Notes: generated by a model not told the origin, from the sequence alone. A stretch of DNA of 64,000 nt from Methylopila turkensis (GCF_027922325.1 NZ_BSFL01000001.1:1049610-1113609), one strand, 5' to 3'. Counted from the stretch's first letter, positions 27,948 to 38,444 are shown. Translations and numbers: made by a program.

Positions 27948-29168
27948 ATGACAATCGACCTGAGGCCTGTCGGCCGCGCCCTCCTGCTGTGGGGCGCGAC
28001 ACTTGCGCTCGCCGGCTGCGCCGGCGGCATGGGGGACGGAGACGGCGGCGTCGATCCGCTGCAGGGCGTGCCGACGCCGCAGGTGACGTCGGAACCGCTC
28101 GCGCAGCCGGAGGTGGTGGGACAAGGCGGGGTCAAGGTGGCGCTGGTGCTGCCGACCTCGGCGTCCGGCAACGCCGGCGCCGCCGCGCAGTCCATGAAGA
28201 ACGCCGCCGAACTCGCGCTTTCGGAGTTCAACCAGCCCGACATCCAGCTTGTGGTGAAGGACGACCGCGGCTCGGCGCAGGGCGCGCAGGCGGCGGTGAA
28301 CGAAGCGACCGACGAGGGCGCCAAGCTCGTGATCGGCCCGCTGTTCGCCCATTCGGTGCAGGGCGCGGGCCAGGCGGCGCGCGGACGCGGCGTGCCGCTG
28401 ATCGGGTTCTCGACCGACGCCAACGTCGCCTCGCGCGGCGTCTATCTACTCAGCTTCCTGCCGGAATCCGACGTGCAGCGCGTGGTCAGCTACGCCGTCG
28501 CGCAGGGCAAGCGCTCCTTCGCCGCGCTGCTGCCGGAGAACGGCTACGGCGCCGTCGCCGAGGCCGCGTTCCAGCAGGCGGTGTCGCGCGCCGGCGGCCG
28601 CGTGGTCGCGATCGAGCGCTACCCGGCCGACCGCGCCAAGATGCCGGAGCCGGTGGCCCGCGTATCGAGCGCTCTGAACCAGGCCGACGCGCTGTTCATC
28701 CCCGACGGCGCCGACAACATCCCGACGCTCGTCGGGCTGCTGGCCTCGAACGGCGTCAACACCAAGCGGGTGCAGTTGCTCGGCACGGGCCTGTGGGACG
28801 ATCCGGCGCTCGCCCGCGACGCGAGCCTCGCCGGCGCGTGGTTCGCCGCGCCGGACAGCGCGGGCTTCCGGTCCTTCGCGCAGCGCTACCGCGCCAAATA
28901 CGGCTCGGAGCCGGTCCGCACCGCGTCGCTCGCCTACGACGCCACCTCGCTGGTCGCGGCGATCGTGAAGATGCAGGGCGCGGCCGGGCTGACCGACCAG
29001 ACCTTCACCAACCCATCCGGCTTCTCGGGCGTCGACGGCGTGTTCCGCTTCCGCAACGACGGCGTCAACGAGCGCGGGCTCGCGGTCTATCGGATCCAGC
29101 CGGGCGGCGCGACGGTGATCAGCCCGGCGTCCCGAAGCTTCGACGGCCAGACCGCCCAGGCGAATTGA
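27948..29168 (+). CDS. LpoA/LppC-like penicillin-binding protein activator lipoprotein
   Basis: Outer-membrane lipoprotein (lipobox LALAGC, Cys at about residue 24) with a periplasmic-binding-protein-like fold of the LppC/LivK type: VKVALVLPTSASGNAGAAAQSMKNAAELALSEF and KLVIGPLFAHSVQGAGQAARGRGVPLIGFSTD. In E. coli LpoA activates PBP1A. This protein lacks the large N-terminal TPR domain of enteric LpoA, as usual in Alphaproteobacteria. Start at 27948. A 180-base divergent promoter region separates it from rsmI. Confidence 0.88.
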   Translation: MTIDLRPVGRALLLWGATLALAGCAGGMGDGDGGVDPLQGVPTPQVTSEPLAQPEVVGQGGVKVALVLPTSASGNAGAAAQSMKNAAELALSEFNQPDIQLVVKDDRGSAQGAQAAVNEATDEGAKLVIGPLFAHSVQGAGQAARGRGVPLIGFSTDANVASRGVYLLSFLPESDVQRVVSYAVAQGKRSFAALLPENGYGAVAEAAFQQAVSRAGGRVVAIERYPADRAKMPEPVARVSSALNQADALFIPDGADNIPTLVGLLASNGVNTKRVQLLGTGLWDDPALARDASLAGAWFAAPDSAGFRSFAQRYRAKYGSEPVRTASLAYDATSLVAAIVKMQGAAGLTDQTFTNPSGFSGVDGVFRFRNDGVNERGLAVYRIQPGGATVISPASRSFDGQTAQAN

Positions 29169-29224
29169 CCGAGGAGAGGCGGGCTCCTATGTCATAGGCC
29201 TCCGGCATATGGCAGGAGCGGACG

Positions 29225-29458
29225 GTGGCGGAAGCTCGTGACGCCAAGGTTTTCAGGAACGGCCGCAGCCGGGCGGTCCGCATTCCCGCGGACTGGGATC
29301 GGTTCGGCGACGTCGTCACGCTTCGGGCGGTCGGCGACACCGTGGTGATCGAACCGAAGCGGCGCAAGGATCTGCTGGAGTTTTTGGACAGCCTCGAGCC
29401 GCTGGACGAGGACTTCCCGGAGATCGAGGACCTTCCGCCGAAGCCTGTCGAGCTGTGA
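29225..29458 (+). CDS. vapB: VapB-type antitoxin
   Basis: 77-residue AbrB/MazE-fold antitoxin: ARDAKVFRNGRSRAVRIPADW, then an acidic C-terminus (LDEDFPEIEDLP) that would wrap the toxin. GTG start at 29225 with AGGAG 7 bases upstream. The stop overlaps the vapC start (GTGA), the standard type II toxin-antitoxin coupling. The pair sits between lpoA-like and hemW and likely autorepresses its promoter. Confidence 0.9.
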   Translation: MAEARDAKVFRNGRSRAVRIPADWDRFGDVVTLRAVGDTVVIEPKRRKDLLEFLDSLEPLDEDFPEIEDLPPKPVEL

Positions 29459-29859
29459 CACGCTATCTCCTGGACACCAACTCGCTGTCGGACATGCTGC
29501 GCCGGCCTCGCGGGCCGGTACGAACGACGATCCAGCGCCGTGGGCTCACGACGCGCGTTCTCACGAGCATCATCGTAGCTGCGGCGCTCCGGTTCGGAGC
29601 GGAGAAAAAGAAGAGCGACAAGCTGGCCGCCGATGTCGAAGGACTGCTGGAGACCATGACGGTCGCGCCCTTCGAATCTCCCGCCGAGACGCGCTACGCC
29701 TTGCTTCGCGCGCGACTCGAACGCGCAGGCGCGCCGATCGGCGGCAACGACATGCTGATCGCCGCCCACGCGCTCGCGCTAGGCTGCGTGCTCGTCACCG
29801 ACAATGTCGGCGAATTCTCCCGCGTGCCGGACCTGCGCGTGGAAAACTGGCTGCGCTGA
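29455..29859 (+). CDS. vapC: VapC-type PIN toxin, one active-site acid missing
   Basis: 134-residue PIN-domain RNase fold. Three of the four usual acids are visible: YLLDTN (Asp7), GGNDMLIAAHA (Asp) and LVTDNVGEF (Asp). The conserved Glu of the A-A-E-L-R-x-G-A motif is Ala44 here (TSIIVAAALRFGAEKK), a single-base change from GAG to GCG at 29584-29586. Cleavage activity may be lost or reduced. GTG start overlapping vapB. The toxin otherwise looks intact and full length. Confidence 0.9.
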   Translation: MTRYLLDTNSLSDMLRRPRGPVRTTIQRRGLTTRVLTSIIVAAALRFGAEKKKSDKLAADVEGLLETMTVAPFESPAETRYALLRARLERAGAPIGGNDMLIAAHALALGCVLVTDNVGEFSRVPDLRVENWLR

Positions 29860-29871
29860 CGCCGTCGCGCC

Positions 29872-31020
29872 TCAGCCCGCGAGGTCGGCGACAACGGCGT
29901 CGAGCACAGGGAACCCTGCGCGGGTGACGCGCAGGCGGTCGCGGCCGACGCGCTCCACCATTCCGTCCATCATCAGGTCGTCGATGCGGCGGGCGTCGAG
30001 CCTGCGGCCGGACAGCCTGTGGAAGCGGGCGAGGTCGATGCCTTCCGCAAGGCGAAGCCCCATCACCAGGAACTCGTCGGCCTGCGCCTCGGCGCTCAGC
30101 GCCTCGTCGACCACCACGCCATGGCCGTCGGCCTCGACGGCGGCGGCCCAGAGCTCCGGGTTGCGTTCGGTCGCGAGCTCCCGGCGCACGCCGTCCACCA
30201 CCAGCCGGCCATGGGCGCCGGGGCCGACGCCGGCATATTCGCCGTAGCGCCAGTAGACGAGGTTGTGCCGGCTTTCGGCGCCGGCGCGGGCGTGGTTGGA
30301 GATCTCGTAGGCCGGCATTCCGGCGCGCTCCGTCACCTCCTGCGTCACGTCCCAGAGCGCGCGAGACGTCTCCTCGTCCGGCGTCTTGAGCTTGCCGGCG
30401 GCGTAGAGCGCATGGAAGGCCGTGCCTTCCTCGATCGTGAGCTGGTAGAGCGACAGGTGCTCCGGCGCATGCGCCAGCGCCCCGGCCAGCTCCGCGCGCC
30501 ATGCCTCCGGCGTCTGGTTCGGGCGGGCGTAGATGAGATCGAACGAGGCGCGCGGGAAGATCGAGACGGCGAGCCGCACCGCCTCCAGCGCCTCATCCAC
30601 TGTGTGCAGCCGGCCGAGGGCCGCGAGATCGGCCGCGTTCAGCGCCTGCACGCCGAGCGAGACGCGGTTGACGCCCGCGGCGCGGTAGCCGCGGAAGCGC
30701 TCGGCCTCGACGCTGGTCGGGTTGGCCTCGAGCGTGACCTCGACGCCGGGATCGACGGCCCAGGCTTCGTTGATCGCGTCCAGCACCCCGCCCACCGTTT
30801 CGGGCTTCATCAGCGAAGGCGTTCCGCCGCCGAAGAAGATCGAGCCCACCGTGCGCCCCGGCGCAAGCGCCGCCATATGCGCGATCTCGCGCCGGAAGGC
30901 CGCGAGGTAGCGGTCCTGGTCGATCTCGGCCCGCCGGACATGGCTGTTGAAGTCGCAGTACGGGCATTTGGCCGCGCAGAACGGCCAGTGCACGTAGACG
31001 CCGAAGCCAGGCTCGGTCAT
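29872..31020 (-). CDS. hemW: HemW, radical SAM heme chaperone
   Basis: 382-residue HemN-like protein that carries heme to respiratory enzymes. The radical-SAM cluster motif is CAAKCPYC, followed by the GGGTPSL motif and LEANPTS. It begins at [10 protein letters not shown] without the N-terminal extension and the fourth cysteine arrangement of true coproporphyrinogen oxidase HemN, so HemW is the better call. Its start overlaps the rdgB stop (ATGA). Ends convergently 12 bases from vapC. Confidence 0.92.
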   Translation of the reverse strand: MTEPGFGVYVHWPFCAAKCPYCDFNSHVRRAEIDQDRYLAAFRREIAHMAALAPGRTVGSIFFGGGTPSLMKPETVGGVLDAINEAWAVDPGVEVTLEANPTSVEAERFRGYRAAGVNRVSLGVQALNAADLAALGRLHTVDEALEAVRLAVSIFPRASFDLIYARPNQTPEAWRAELAGALAHAPEHLSLYQLTIEEGTAFHALYAAGKLKTPDEETSRALWDVTQEVTERAGMPAYEISNHARAGAESRHNLVYWRYGEYAGVGPGAHGRLVVDGVRRELATERNPELWAAAVEADGHGVVVDEALSAEAQADEFLVMGLRLAEGIDLARFHRLSGRRLDARRIDDLMMDGMVERVGRDRLRVTRAGFPVLDAVVADLAG

Positions 31021-31682
31021 CGCGGCGGGCCTTCGGGATAGAGCGCCGCCATCAGCTCGCCGAAGGCGCGGGCGCGGTGGGAAAGCCCGGTCGCGCGGCC
31101 CGCGCCGTCCCAGACCACGCCGTGCTTCTCGTCCGAGGCCATCTCGCCGAAGGTGCGGTCAAACCCGTCCGGCTGGAACATTGGATCGTAGCCGAAGCCG
31201 AGCGTCCCGCGCGGCGGCCACACGATCACGCCATGCACGGCGCCTTCGACGTCGAGCCCGTCGCCATCGGGCGTGGCGAGGCAGAGCGCCGCGACGAAGG
31301 CCGCCCGCCGCTGCTCAGGGCTGGTCGCGCCGCGGTCCTGCAGGTCCTCCTCGACGCGAGCCATGGCGCCGGCGAAGTCCTTGTCCGGCCCGGCCCAGCG
31401 CGCGGAGAAGATGCCCGGCGCGCCCCACAGCGCCTGCACCGCGAGCCCGCTGTCGTCGGCGAGCGCAGGAAGTCCGGAGAGCGCCGCGGCGGTCTCGGCT
31501 TTGATGCGCGCGTTCTCGGCGTAGGTCGTGCCGGTCTCCTCGGGCTCCGGCAGGCCGAGCTCGCCTGCGGACACCACCTCGAGCCCGAACGGCGCGAGCA
31601 GTTCGCGGAACTCCGCGAGCTTGCCCGCATTGTGGGTCGCGATCACGAGCCGCGCGCCGAGCGCGGGAGCCTGGCCGGTCAT
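31017..31682 (-). CDS. rdgB: RdgB/HAM1 XTP/dITP pyrophosphatase
   Basis: House-cleaning nucleotide hydrolase removing dITP, XTP and dHAPTP. Motifs are [44 protein letters not shown] and the C-terminal LGFGYDPMF...SHRARAF. 221 residues, slightly long because of the N-terminal MTGQAPALG. Sits in an rph-rdgB-hemW run on the minus strand, a widely conserved order. Confidence 0.95.
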   Translation of the reverse strand: MTGQAPALGARLVIATHNAGKLAEFRELLAPFGLEVVSAGELGLPEPEETGTTYAENARIKAETAAALSGLPALADDSGLAVQALWGAPGIFSARWAGPDKDFAGAMARVEEDLQDRGATSPEQRRAAFVAALCLATPDGDGLDVEGAVHGVIVWPPRGTLGFGYDPMFQPDGFDRTFGEMASDEKHGVVWDGAGRATGLSHRARAFGELMAALYPEGPPR

Positions 31683-31712
31683 GCGTTCCTCCGGCGCGGT
31701 CGCGCCCTGTCT

Positions 31713-32432
31713 TCAGGCCGTGGCGAGCTTCTGCAGTTCGACGAGTTTGGCGCAGCCCGACTTCGCGAGCCCAAGCAGTTCGATGAGTTCGGCTTCCGAG
31801 AACGGCGCGCCCTCGGCCGTGCCCTGAATCTCGACGATGCCGCCGGACCCCGTCAGCACGAAATTGGCGTCGGTCTCGGCCTCCGAATCCTCGGCGTAAT
31901 CGAGGTCGAGCACCGGCTGGCCGCGGAAGATCCCGCACGACACCGCCGCGACATGGTCCTTCAGCGCCGGGCCTTTCAGCATGTCGCGCGCCTTCATCCA
32001 GGCGAGGCAGTCGTGGAGCGCGACCCAGGCGCCGGTGATGGAGGCGGTGCGGGTGCCCCCGTCGGCCTGCAGCACGTCGCAGTCCACCGTGATCTGGCGC
32101 TCGCCGAGCATCTTCAGGTCGACGACGGCGCGGAGCGAGCGGCCGATGAGGCGCTGGATCTCCTGCGTGCGGCCGGAAGGTTTGCCGCTCGTCACCTCGC
32201 GGCGGGTGCGCTCATGGGTGGCGCGCGGCAGCATGGCGTATTCGGCGGTGACCCAGCCGCGGCCCTGTCCGCGCAGCCAGCCCGGCGCCTTGTCCTCGAG
32301 CGAGGCGCAGCACAGCACGTGGGTCTCGCCGAACTTCACGAGGCACGAGCCCTCCGCGTAGCGCGCGACCGCCCGCTCGATCGAGACGGGGCGCATCGCG
32401 TCGGGTGCGCGCTTGGACGGGCGGATGGACAT
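31713..32432 (-). CDS. rph: Ribonuclease PH
   Basis: Phosphorolytic 3' exonuclease that trims tRNA precursors. Conserved stretches include [37 protein letters not shown] and [40 protein letters not shown]. Start [11 protein letters not shown] at 32432 gives the usual 239 residues. Divergent from hrcA across 127 bases, as in many Alphaproteobacteria. Confidence 0.95.
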   Translation of the reverse strand: MSIRPSKRAPDAMRPVSIERAVARYAEGSCLVKFGETHVLCCASLEDKAPGWLRGQGRGWVTAEYAMLPRATHERTRREVTSGKPSGRTQEIQRLIGRSLRAVVDLKMLGERQITVDCDVLQADGGTRTASITGAWVALHDCLAWMKARDMLKGPALKDHVAAVSCGIFRGQPVLDLDYAEDSEAETDANFVLTGSGGIVEIQGTAEGAPFSEAELIELLGLAKSGCAKLVELQKLATA

Positions 32433-32559
32433 GGAGGGCCTTAACAAAAGTGTAAGATGCGCGCCTTTCTGCCCGCGCCGCGCCCGGGCCGCAAGCGCCT
32501 CGGCGCTTGATCGCGCGGCCGCTTACCGGAAAAGTGACGTCCTGCGAGGTGATGTCCCG

Positions 32560-33651
32560 ATGTCGATCGAACGACCCATCCTGCCGGAGGCGCCTGTGGG
32601 CCTCGCCCAGCTCGACGAGCGCTCCCGCGACATTTTCCGCCGCATCGTCGACAGCTACCTGACGACGGGCGAGCCGCTTGGCTCGCGCAACGTCTCGCGG
32701 CTGCTGTCGGTGTCGTTGTCGCCGGCTTCCGTCCGCAACGTCATGGCGGACCTCGAGGCGCTGGGGCTGATCTACGCGCCCCACACCAGCGCAGGAAGGC
32801 TGCCGACCCAGTTCGGGCTGCGCTTCTTCGTCGACGCGATGCTGGAGATCGGCGACCTGCGGCCCGAGGACCGGTCCGCGATCGAGCGGCAGGTGCGGGC
32901 GACGAGCGCCTCTCGCACGGTCGAGGACGTTCTGACCGACGCCTCCGCGCTGCTGTCCGGCCTGTCGCGCGGCGCGGGCGTGGTGGTCGCGACCAAGCAG
33001 GACCCCGCGATCAAGCACATGGAGTTCGTGCCGCTGGAGCCGCAGCGCGCGCTCGCCGTCCTCGTCGGCGAGGACGGCTCGGTCGAGAACCGCATCGTGC
33101 CCCTGCCGCAGGGCCTGCCGGCTTCGGCGCTGACGGAGGCGGCGAACTTCCTCAACGCACGCATGCGCGGCCGCACGCTCGGCGAGGCCCGTTCCGCGGT
33201 CGAGGAGGCGGTCGCCTCCGCCAAGCAGGAGCTCGACGAGCTTTCGGCGGACGTGGTGGCGGCGGGCCTCGCGAGCTGGGCCGGCGCTTCGGCCGACCAC
33301 CCGCGGCAGCTCATCGTGCGCGGTCAGGCCAACCTGCTCGAAGACCTGAAGGCGCTTGAGGACCTCGAACGCATCCGTCTGCTGCTCGATGACCTCGAGG
33401 CCAAGCAGGACGTCATCGAGCTGCTCGGCCGGGCGGAGACCGCGGACGGCGTGCGCATCTTCATCGGCTCGGAGAACAAGCTGTTCTCGCTCTCCGGCTC
33501 GTCCATGATCGCGGCGCCGTTCCGCGACGGCGACCAGAAGATCGTGGGCGTGCTTGGCGTCATCGGCCCGACGCGGCTGAACTACGCCCGCATCGTGCCG
33601 ATGGTGGACTACACCGCCAAGGTGGTCGGGCGCCTGCTCAAGCAGGGGTGA
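32560..33651 (+). CDS. hrcA: Heat-inducible transcription repressor HrcA
   Basis: Represses groESL/dnaK-type operons through CIRCE sites. The N-terminal winged helix carries [23 protein letters not shown] and [19 protein letters not shown]; the GAF-like C-terminal half ends in [23 protein letters not shown]. Start at 32560 follows GAGGTGAT at good spacing. grpE, usually next to hrcA, is not here. 363 residues. Confidence 0.95.
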   Translation: MSIERPILPEAPVGLAQLDERSRDIFRRIVDSYLTTGEPLGSRNVSRLLSVSLSPASVRNVMADLEALGLIYAPHTSAGRLPTQFGLRFFVDAMLEIGDLRPEDRSAIERQVRATSASRTVEDVLTDASALLSGLSRGAGVVVATKQDPAIKHMEFVPLEPQRALAVLVGEDGSVENRIVPLPQGLPASALTEAANFLNARMRGRTLGEARSAVEEAVASAKQELDELSADVVAAGLASWAGASADHPRQLIVRGQANLLEDLKALEDLERIRLLLDDLEAKQDVIELLGRAETADGVRIFIGSENKLFSLSGSSMIAAPFRDGDQKIVGVLGVIGPTRLNYARIVPMVDYTAKVVGRLLKQG

Positions 33652-33665
33652 CGGCGCGCCGTCAC
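33648..33665. terminator. Palindrome enclosing two convergent stop codons
   Basis: GTGACGGCGCGCCGTCAC is a perfect 18-bp palindrome containing the hrcA TGA (33649-33651) and, on the other strand, the DUF3617 stop (33662-33664). It can fold as a 7-bp stem with a CGCG loop in either transcript. No T-run. Confidence 0.45.
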
Positions 33666-34198
33666 TGCATCTTCGGCTCGGGCATCTCGCGCACGTTAAG
33701 GGTGCGGCCCATGCCGAGGTCGATGTCGCCGGGCTTGTACTTCGCGTCGCACGCGCCGGTGCGTCGCGCCTCGATCGTGGTCTGCTGGCTCTGCGGACCG
33801 CCCGGCGCGACGTTCTTGAGCCCGCCCGGCGCGTTCGAGCCGCTCATGGTGACGCTGGTCTTCATGGTGTAGGCGCTGTCGAAGTCGCCGGTCACGACGC
33901 TGCGCGACTCGGTTCGCATGTCGCCCAGCTGGCAGACGCTCTCAAGCACGAGCGCGTCGCCGTCCTTCGACTGCTCCTGCCGCGAGCACATCGAGGAGGC
34001 CATGCCGCCGAAGCGCTGGTTGAGCAGCTTGTCGGTCTCCTCGTCGAGACACATGAGGATCACCTGCGGCGGCATCGCCGCCGTGTCGACCGCGATCTTC
34101 ATCTCCCATTGGCCGGGCTTGCGGGGCGGAAGGTCGAAGCCGGCGGCGGCCGACGGAGACGCCGCGAGGGCGGCGAGCAGGGCGAGAGCGATGCGCAT
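33662..34198 (-). CDS. DUF3617 family periplasmic protein
   Basis: 178-residue exported protein. A signal peptide (ALALLAALAASPSAAA) is followed by the DUF3617 core: PPRKPGQWEMKIAVDTA, MCLDEETDKLL, and paired cysteines in SSMCSRQE, ESVCQLG and GACDAKYKPGDI. No function is known for the family. Start MRIALALLAAL at 34198. Confidence 0.85.
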   Translation of the reverse strand: MRIALALLAALAASPSAAAGFDLPPRKPGQWEMKIAVDTAAMPPQVILMCLDEETDKLLNQRFGGMASSMCSRQEQSKDGDALVLESVCQLGDMRTESRSVVTGDFDSAYTMKTSVTMSGSNAPGGLKNVAPGGPQSQQTTIEARRTGACDAKYKPGDIDLGMGRTLNVREMPEPKMQ

Positions 34199-34287
34199 CA
34201 GGGGGCCTTTGCCAAAAGTTCCCGTTTCATCGCGCGCACCATACGCTCGGGAGACCCGGCGGCAACGCCCAATAAGGCGCATAAGGT

Positions 34288-36045
34288 TCAGAGCAGCGTC
34301 GGCCCGTCACCGCTCGACGGCAGGCGGGCGCGGCGGGACGCGCCGGCGCCCGTCTCCAACCGTCGCAGGCTCCAGGCGATCTTCGGCGCGCCCCGCAACG
34401 GCGCCCGGATCACGATCTGCTCGGTCCGGCGCGGACCATGCGCGCCCGAGAGGTGCACGCTCTCCTCGAGCTCGGCGGTGGCGTCGACCGCGGCGAACAG
34501 CCAGCCGGCGCCGCTCGCGAGCGCCAGCACGACGCCCTGACCGTCCTGGGTGACGCTCGCCCGCACCGAAGGATGCAGATGGAACCGCAGCGCGACCTTG
34601 GCCTCCGGCGTTTTCGCGCCCTCCGCCGTCCGGAACGCGTCCTCGCCGTCGAGCCGGTCGCCGTCGGCCGAGAGCCGCAGCGAGCGGTCGTGCCAGAGGC
34701 CGAAGCGCGCGCGGTAGCCGTCATGGCTTGCGACCAGCCGCACGCCACCGTCGTCGCGCTCTCGCCGCGAGGTCGGGGCCCGCGGCCCGGCCAGGATCAG
34801 CGGCCCGATCAGTCGCCTCAGGAGCGGCGAACGCGCGAACCGGCAGGACGAGGTGTCGTCGATCACCGCGGTCGAATGGGCGGCGGTCGCGCGCGACGCG
34901 TCCCAGCGCTCGCGGCCGTGGCGGGGAACGCCGCAGTTGACGATGATCTGCTCGGTCCCCGACGAGAACTCGAACGCGAGCGCGCCGGCGTGCGCGGTCG
35001 CCGACAGTGGCGGGGGCGGCGGCGCGCCGACGTCGGCGACGAGCAGGGCCTCGCCCGCCGCCACGCGCTGGTAGCCGGAATGCGGAGCGTCCTCCAGCGG
35101 CGCGCCGCGCGCGTCGTCATAGGCGAGCACGGTCGCGATCAGGTCGCCTTGCGCCGGACCCGCGCCGTTGAACTGGACGAAGTCGCCGTCGCCATGCCGG
35201 AAGAACCGCAGCATCGGCATGGCGCGGTCGATCGCGTTCAGCAGCGCCTGCGGCGGCGCGACGCCGCGCACCGCGAAGGCCTGGCGCAGCGGCAGCAGGT
35301 CGAGCAGGATCTCGACCAGCGCCGCCGGGTTGCGGCCGACATGGCCGCCATCCGCGAGGATCTGACGGTCGAGCTCCTCGGCGAGCTGGCGCGCGGCGGT
35401 CTTGAGCAGGCGGTTCTCGCCGGCGAGGCAGAGCCCGGCGTAGGTCAGGGCGCAATCGGCCGCGAGACGCGGCAGACCGTCGTCGGCGACCGCGCGCAGC
35501 CGTCCGAGCTGCCGCGTCTGCCGCGCGAGGCTGCGAAGGAAGCGGCGGTAGAACGCGCGGTCGGCGCCGTCGAGGATGAGCGGCGAGTGGCAGAGCCACG
35601 CGATCAGCCGGCGCGCCGCCACATGGGGCGCGCGCGCCACGGCGGCGTGGCGCCCGCCGCGCAGGCCGATCCATTCGTCCACCAGCGCGCGGGCGTTGGC
35701 GCGGGCGAGCGTGGTGTCGGCGGCGCGCAGATGCCTCAGCCAGCCGAAGCCGTGCAGCGCCTCGGCCCAACCGTCCGACGGCGCGTCGGACTGGAACGGC
35801 GACCCTCCGCGCACGTCCACCGTCTTGCCCGCGAACACGTAGAGCCCGGCGTAGATCTCGCCGGCCCGCGTCGGGTCGGAGGTGCGCAGGTCCTGCGGCG
35901 CGATGACGAGCTTGTCGGGGGTGCGGCCGGCGGCGCGGAACGGGGCGGTTGTCAGCGCCGCGAAGCGGCGCCACGCCACGCGCGCGCCTTCCGCGGCGAC
36001 GAAGCGCGCGAGGCGCGTCTTCTCCCCGAGCGCCCCCCCGCTCAT
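34288..36045 (-). CDS. Heparinase II/III-like protein
   Basis: 585-residue protein with an N-terminal alpha/alpha toroid (LHGFGWLRHLRAADT through the AADCALTYAGLCLAGENRLLKTAARQLAEELDRQ block) and a C-terminal heparinase II/III beta-sandwich (YQRVAAGEALLVADVG, SSGTEQIIVNCG). It has no signal peptide. In Rhizobiales this gene typically follows rsmB on the same strand. A polysaccharide-lyase role is predicted by fold only; substrate unknown. Confidence 0.85.
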   Translation of the reverse strand: MSGGALGEKTRLARFVAAEGARVAWRRFAALTTAPFRAAGRTPDKLVIAPQDLRTSDPTRAGEIYAGLYVFAGKTVDVRGGSPFQSDAPSDGWAEALHGFGWLRHLRAADTTLARANARALVDEWIGLRGGRHAAVARAPHVAARRLIAWLCHSPLILDGADRAFYRRFLRSLARQTRQLGRLRAVADDGLPRLAADCALTYAGLCLAGENRLLKTAARQLAEELDRQILADGGHVGRNPAALVEILLDLLPLRQAFAVRGVAPPQALLNAIDRAMPMLRFFRHGDGDFVQFNGAGPAQGDLIATVLAYDDARGAPLEDAPHSGYQRVAAGEALLVADVGAPPPPPLSATAHAGALAFEFSSGTEQIIVNCGVPRHGRERWDASRATAAHSTAVIDDTSSCRFARSPLLRRLIGPLILAGPRAPTSRRERDDGGVRLVASHDGYRARFGLWHDRSLRLSADGDRLDGEDAFRTAEGAKTPEAKVALRFHLHPSVRASVTQDGQGVVLALASGAGWLFAAVDATAELEESVHLSGAHGPRRTEQIVIRAPLRGAPKIAWSLRRLETGAGASRRARLPSSGDGPTLL

Positions 36046-36144
36046 GCCTCACGCGCCTCCTTTACGCACCACGCCCGACGCCGCGCCGATGACATCACGA
36101 AAATGTCGCACACCGGGCGAGCGCTGTCGCCACTCGCAGCCGCG

Positions 36145-37518
36145 CTATCCCACGCGCAGTCGGGCGGCGAAGAACCCGTCCATGCCCGACAGGCGCGGCT
36201 CGTCGGCCGGAAGGTGGCTCGGCAGGGTGCGGACGCAGCCGTCGTCGTCAATGGCGGCCTCCAGCCCCGGCAATTCCGCCGGACGCACAGGCTCGATCCG
36301 CACGCCGCCGTTCACGCGGGCGAGCAGGGCCTGAATCTGCCGCTCGCCCTCTTCCGGCTCAAGCGAACAGGTGCAGTAGACCAGCGTTCCGCCGGGCTTG
36401 ACGAGCCGCACCGCCGCGTCGAGCAGGGCGGCCTGCAGGCGGGCGAGCGCGGCGATGTCGCTCTCGCGCTTCATCCAGGCAACGTCGGGGTGGCGGCGGA
36501 TGGTGCCGGTCGCGCTGCACGGCGCGTCGAGCAGCACCACGTCGGCCGGCTCCAGCGCGATCGCCGCAGCGTCGCCGACGCGCGGCGTCGCCGTCAGGCC
36601 GAGCCGGGACAGGTTCTCGTTCAGCCGCTGCAGCCGCTCGGCCGAGCGATCTACGGCGATCACTTCGGCGCCGCCGGCCGCGAGCTGCGCGGTCTTGCCG
36701 CCGGGCGCGGCGCAGAGGTCGATCGCGCTGCGGCCGGAGAGGTCGCCGAACAACCGTACCGGCAGCGCCGCCGCCGCGTCCTGCACCCACCAGGCGCCCT
36801 CGCCATAGCCTTCGAGCGCGGTGACGCGGCCTCCGCCGGGAATGCGCACGCCGCCGGTCGGCAGCACGGAGCCGCCGAGCGTCTCCGCCCAGCGGGCGGC
36901 GTCCGCTTTGACGCTGAGGTCGAGGCCGGGCTCGACCGCCACCGCGGCGGCGATCGCAGCCGTCGTCTCCGGTCCGTAAGCCCTGATCCAGCGCGCCTGC
37001 AGCCACGGCGGCAGATCCGCGCCGGGTTCAGATTCGGGAGCGCCCTCCGTCACGACCGCCCGCAGCACCGCGTTGACGAGGCCGGCGAAATGGCGGGCGT
37101 CCGGATCGGCGCGCGCGGCCGCCACCGCGAGATCGACCGCCGTGTGCGCCGGGATCTGCATGAACAGCGCCTGCGCCGCCCCGGTGGCGAGGATAGCCTC
37201 GAGCGGCCCGCCCTTCTTCGGCAATCCCTTGTCGAGCCGCGCCGCGATCAGCGTCCGCAGCGTGCCGAAACGCCGGAGCGTCGCGCCGGCGATGGCGCGG
37301 GCGAGCGCGCGGTCGCGCTCGTCCAGCGCGCGGAAGCCGGACGGGTCGTGATCGACCTCGAGCGCGGCGTCGAGCGGACGGGTGCGCGACAGCACCCCGT
37401 CGACGAGCCGGACCGCGACGCGCCGCGCCGCGAGGCCCGGAACCTCAGGCGCGCGCTGGCCGGGGCCGGGGCCGCGACGCTGCGGCTGGGGCCGACGGAC
37501 GTCGGGACGACGGTTCAA
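36145..37518 (-). CDS. RsmB/NOP family rRNA cytosine-C5 methyltransferase
   Basis: SAM-dependent RNA m5C methyltransferase. N-terminal NusB-like domain ([21 protein letters not shown]), then the Rossmann domain with [18 protein letters not shown], the catalytic TC motif in [13 protein letters not shown] and the PC motif in [18 protein letters not shown] place the start at TTG 37518, which overlaps the htpX stop as TTGA; the frame is also open to a TTG at 37560. The target is probably 16S rRNA C967 as for RsmB. Confidence 0.9.
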   Translation of the reverse strand: MNRRPDVRRPQPQRRGPGPGQRAPEVPGLAARRVAVRLVDGVLSRTRPLDAALEVDHDPSGFRALDERDRALARAIAGATLRRFGTLRTLIAARLDKGLPKKGGPLEAILATGAAQALFMQIPAHTAVDLAVAAARADPDARHFAGLVNAVLRAVVTEGAPESEPGADLPPWLQARWIRAYGPETTAAIAAAVAVEPGLDLSVKADAARWAETLGGSVLPTGGVRIPGGGRVTALEGYGEGAWWVQDAAAALPVRLFGDLSGRSAIDLCAAPGGKTAQLAAGGAEVIAVDRSAERLQRLNENLSRLGLTATPRVGDAAAIALEPADVVLLDAPCSATGTIRRHPDVAWMKRESDIAALARLQAALLDAAVRLVKPGGTLVYCTCSLEPEEGERQIQALLARVNGGVRIEPVRPAELPGLEAAIDDDGCVRTLPSHLPADEPRLSGMDGFFAARLRVG

Positions 37519-38444
37519 CCCCAAGGCCCGCCGCGGCGGCCGGCGTCGCCGCCGCCCCAAGGACCCGTCGGCTGCGAGGCCCCGGGGGAGCCACGGCCGC
37601 CCATGGAGCGCGCGAGCTCCATCAGCGCCGCGACCCTGTTCTCGGTCGCCGGGTGGGTCGAGAACAGGTTGTCCATGCGCTGCCCCGAGAGCGGATTGAT
37701 GATGAACATGTGCGCCGTCGCCGGGTTGCGCTCGGCCGCGTGGTTCTCGATCTGGCGCGCGCCGCGCTCAATGTTGATCAGCGCGTTGGCGAGCCATTCC
37801 GGCCGCCCGCAGATCTCAGCGCCCAGCTTGTCGGCCTGGTACTCGCGCGTCCGGCTGATCGCCATCTGCACGATCATCGCGGCGATGGGGGCGAGAATCA
37901 TCATTGCGATCGACCCTATCATGCCCATCGGCTGGTTGTTCTCCCGGTTGCCGGAGAACAGGAAGCCGAAATTCGCGATCATCGAGATCGCGCCGGCGAT
38001 GGTGGCCGTGATCGTCATGACGAGCGTGTCGTGGTTCTTCACGTGCGCGAGTTCGTGCGCCATCACGCCCGCGACCTCCTCGCGGGAGAGCCGGTTGAGC
38101 AGGCCGGTCGTCGCCGCCACGGCCGCGTTTTGGGGATTGCGGCCGGTCGCGAAGGCGTTCGGCTGGTCCTCGTGGATGATGTAGACGCGCGGCATCGGCA
38201 GCTGCACCCGGGCCGCGAGATCGCGCACCATGGCGTAGAACTCGGGCGCCGAATGCGCGTCGACCTCCTGCGCGTTTGTCATGCGCAGGACCATCTTGTC
38301 GGAGTTCCAGTAGCTGAACACGTTCATGGCGAGCGCCACCACGAACGCGATCATCAGGCCGCCGCGGCCGCCGATCACGAATCCGACCGCCATGAACAGC
38401 GCGGTGAGGCCGGCCAGCAGCAGCGCCGTGCGGAAGTAGTTCAT
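37515..38444 (-). CDS. htpX: Protease HtpX
   Basis: Inner-membrane M48 zinc protease in envelope protein quality control. Two N-terminal helices, the zinc motif HELAH (residues 130-134) with a distal Glu in [13 protein letters not shown], then two more helices between. The tail ([16 protein letters not shown]) is glycine-rich, a common feature in this order. 309 residues; last gene codons overlap the next start. Confidence 0.95.
   Translation of the reverse strand: MNYFRTALLLAGLTALFMAVGFVIGGRGGLMIAFVVALAMNVFSYWNSDKMVLRMTNAQEVDAHSAPEFYAMVRDLAARVQLPMPRVYIIHEDQPNAFATGRNPQNAAVAATTGLLNRLSREEVAGVMAHELAHVKNHDTLVMTITATIAGAISMIANFGFLFSGNRENNQPMGMIGSIAMMILAPIAAMIVQMAISRTREYQADKLGAEICGRPEWLANALINIERGARQIENHAAERNPATAHMFIINPLSGQRMDNLFSTHPATENRVAALMELARSMGGRGSPGASQPTGPWGGGDAGRRGGPWG

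Noticed and set aside
29872-31020. Calling the radical SAM protein coproporphyrinogen oxidase HemN
   Set aside because: It lacks the N-terminal HemN extension; length and motif spacing fit HemW.
34438-38184. 1248-residue open frame on the plus strand
   Set aside because: Runs antisense through the heparinase-like, RsmB and HtpX genes, each of which has clear motifs on the minus strand.
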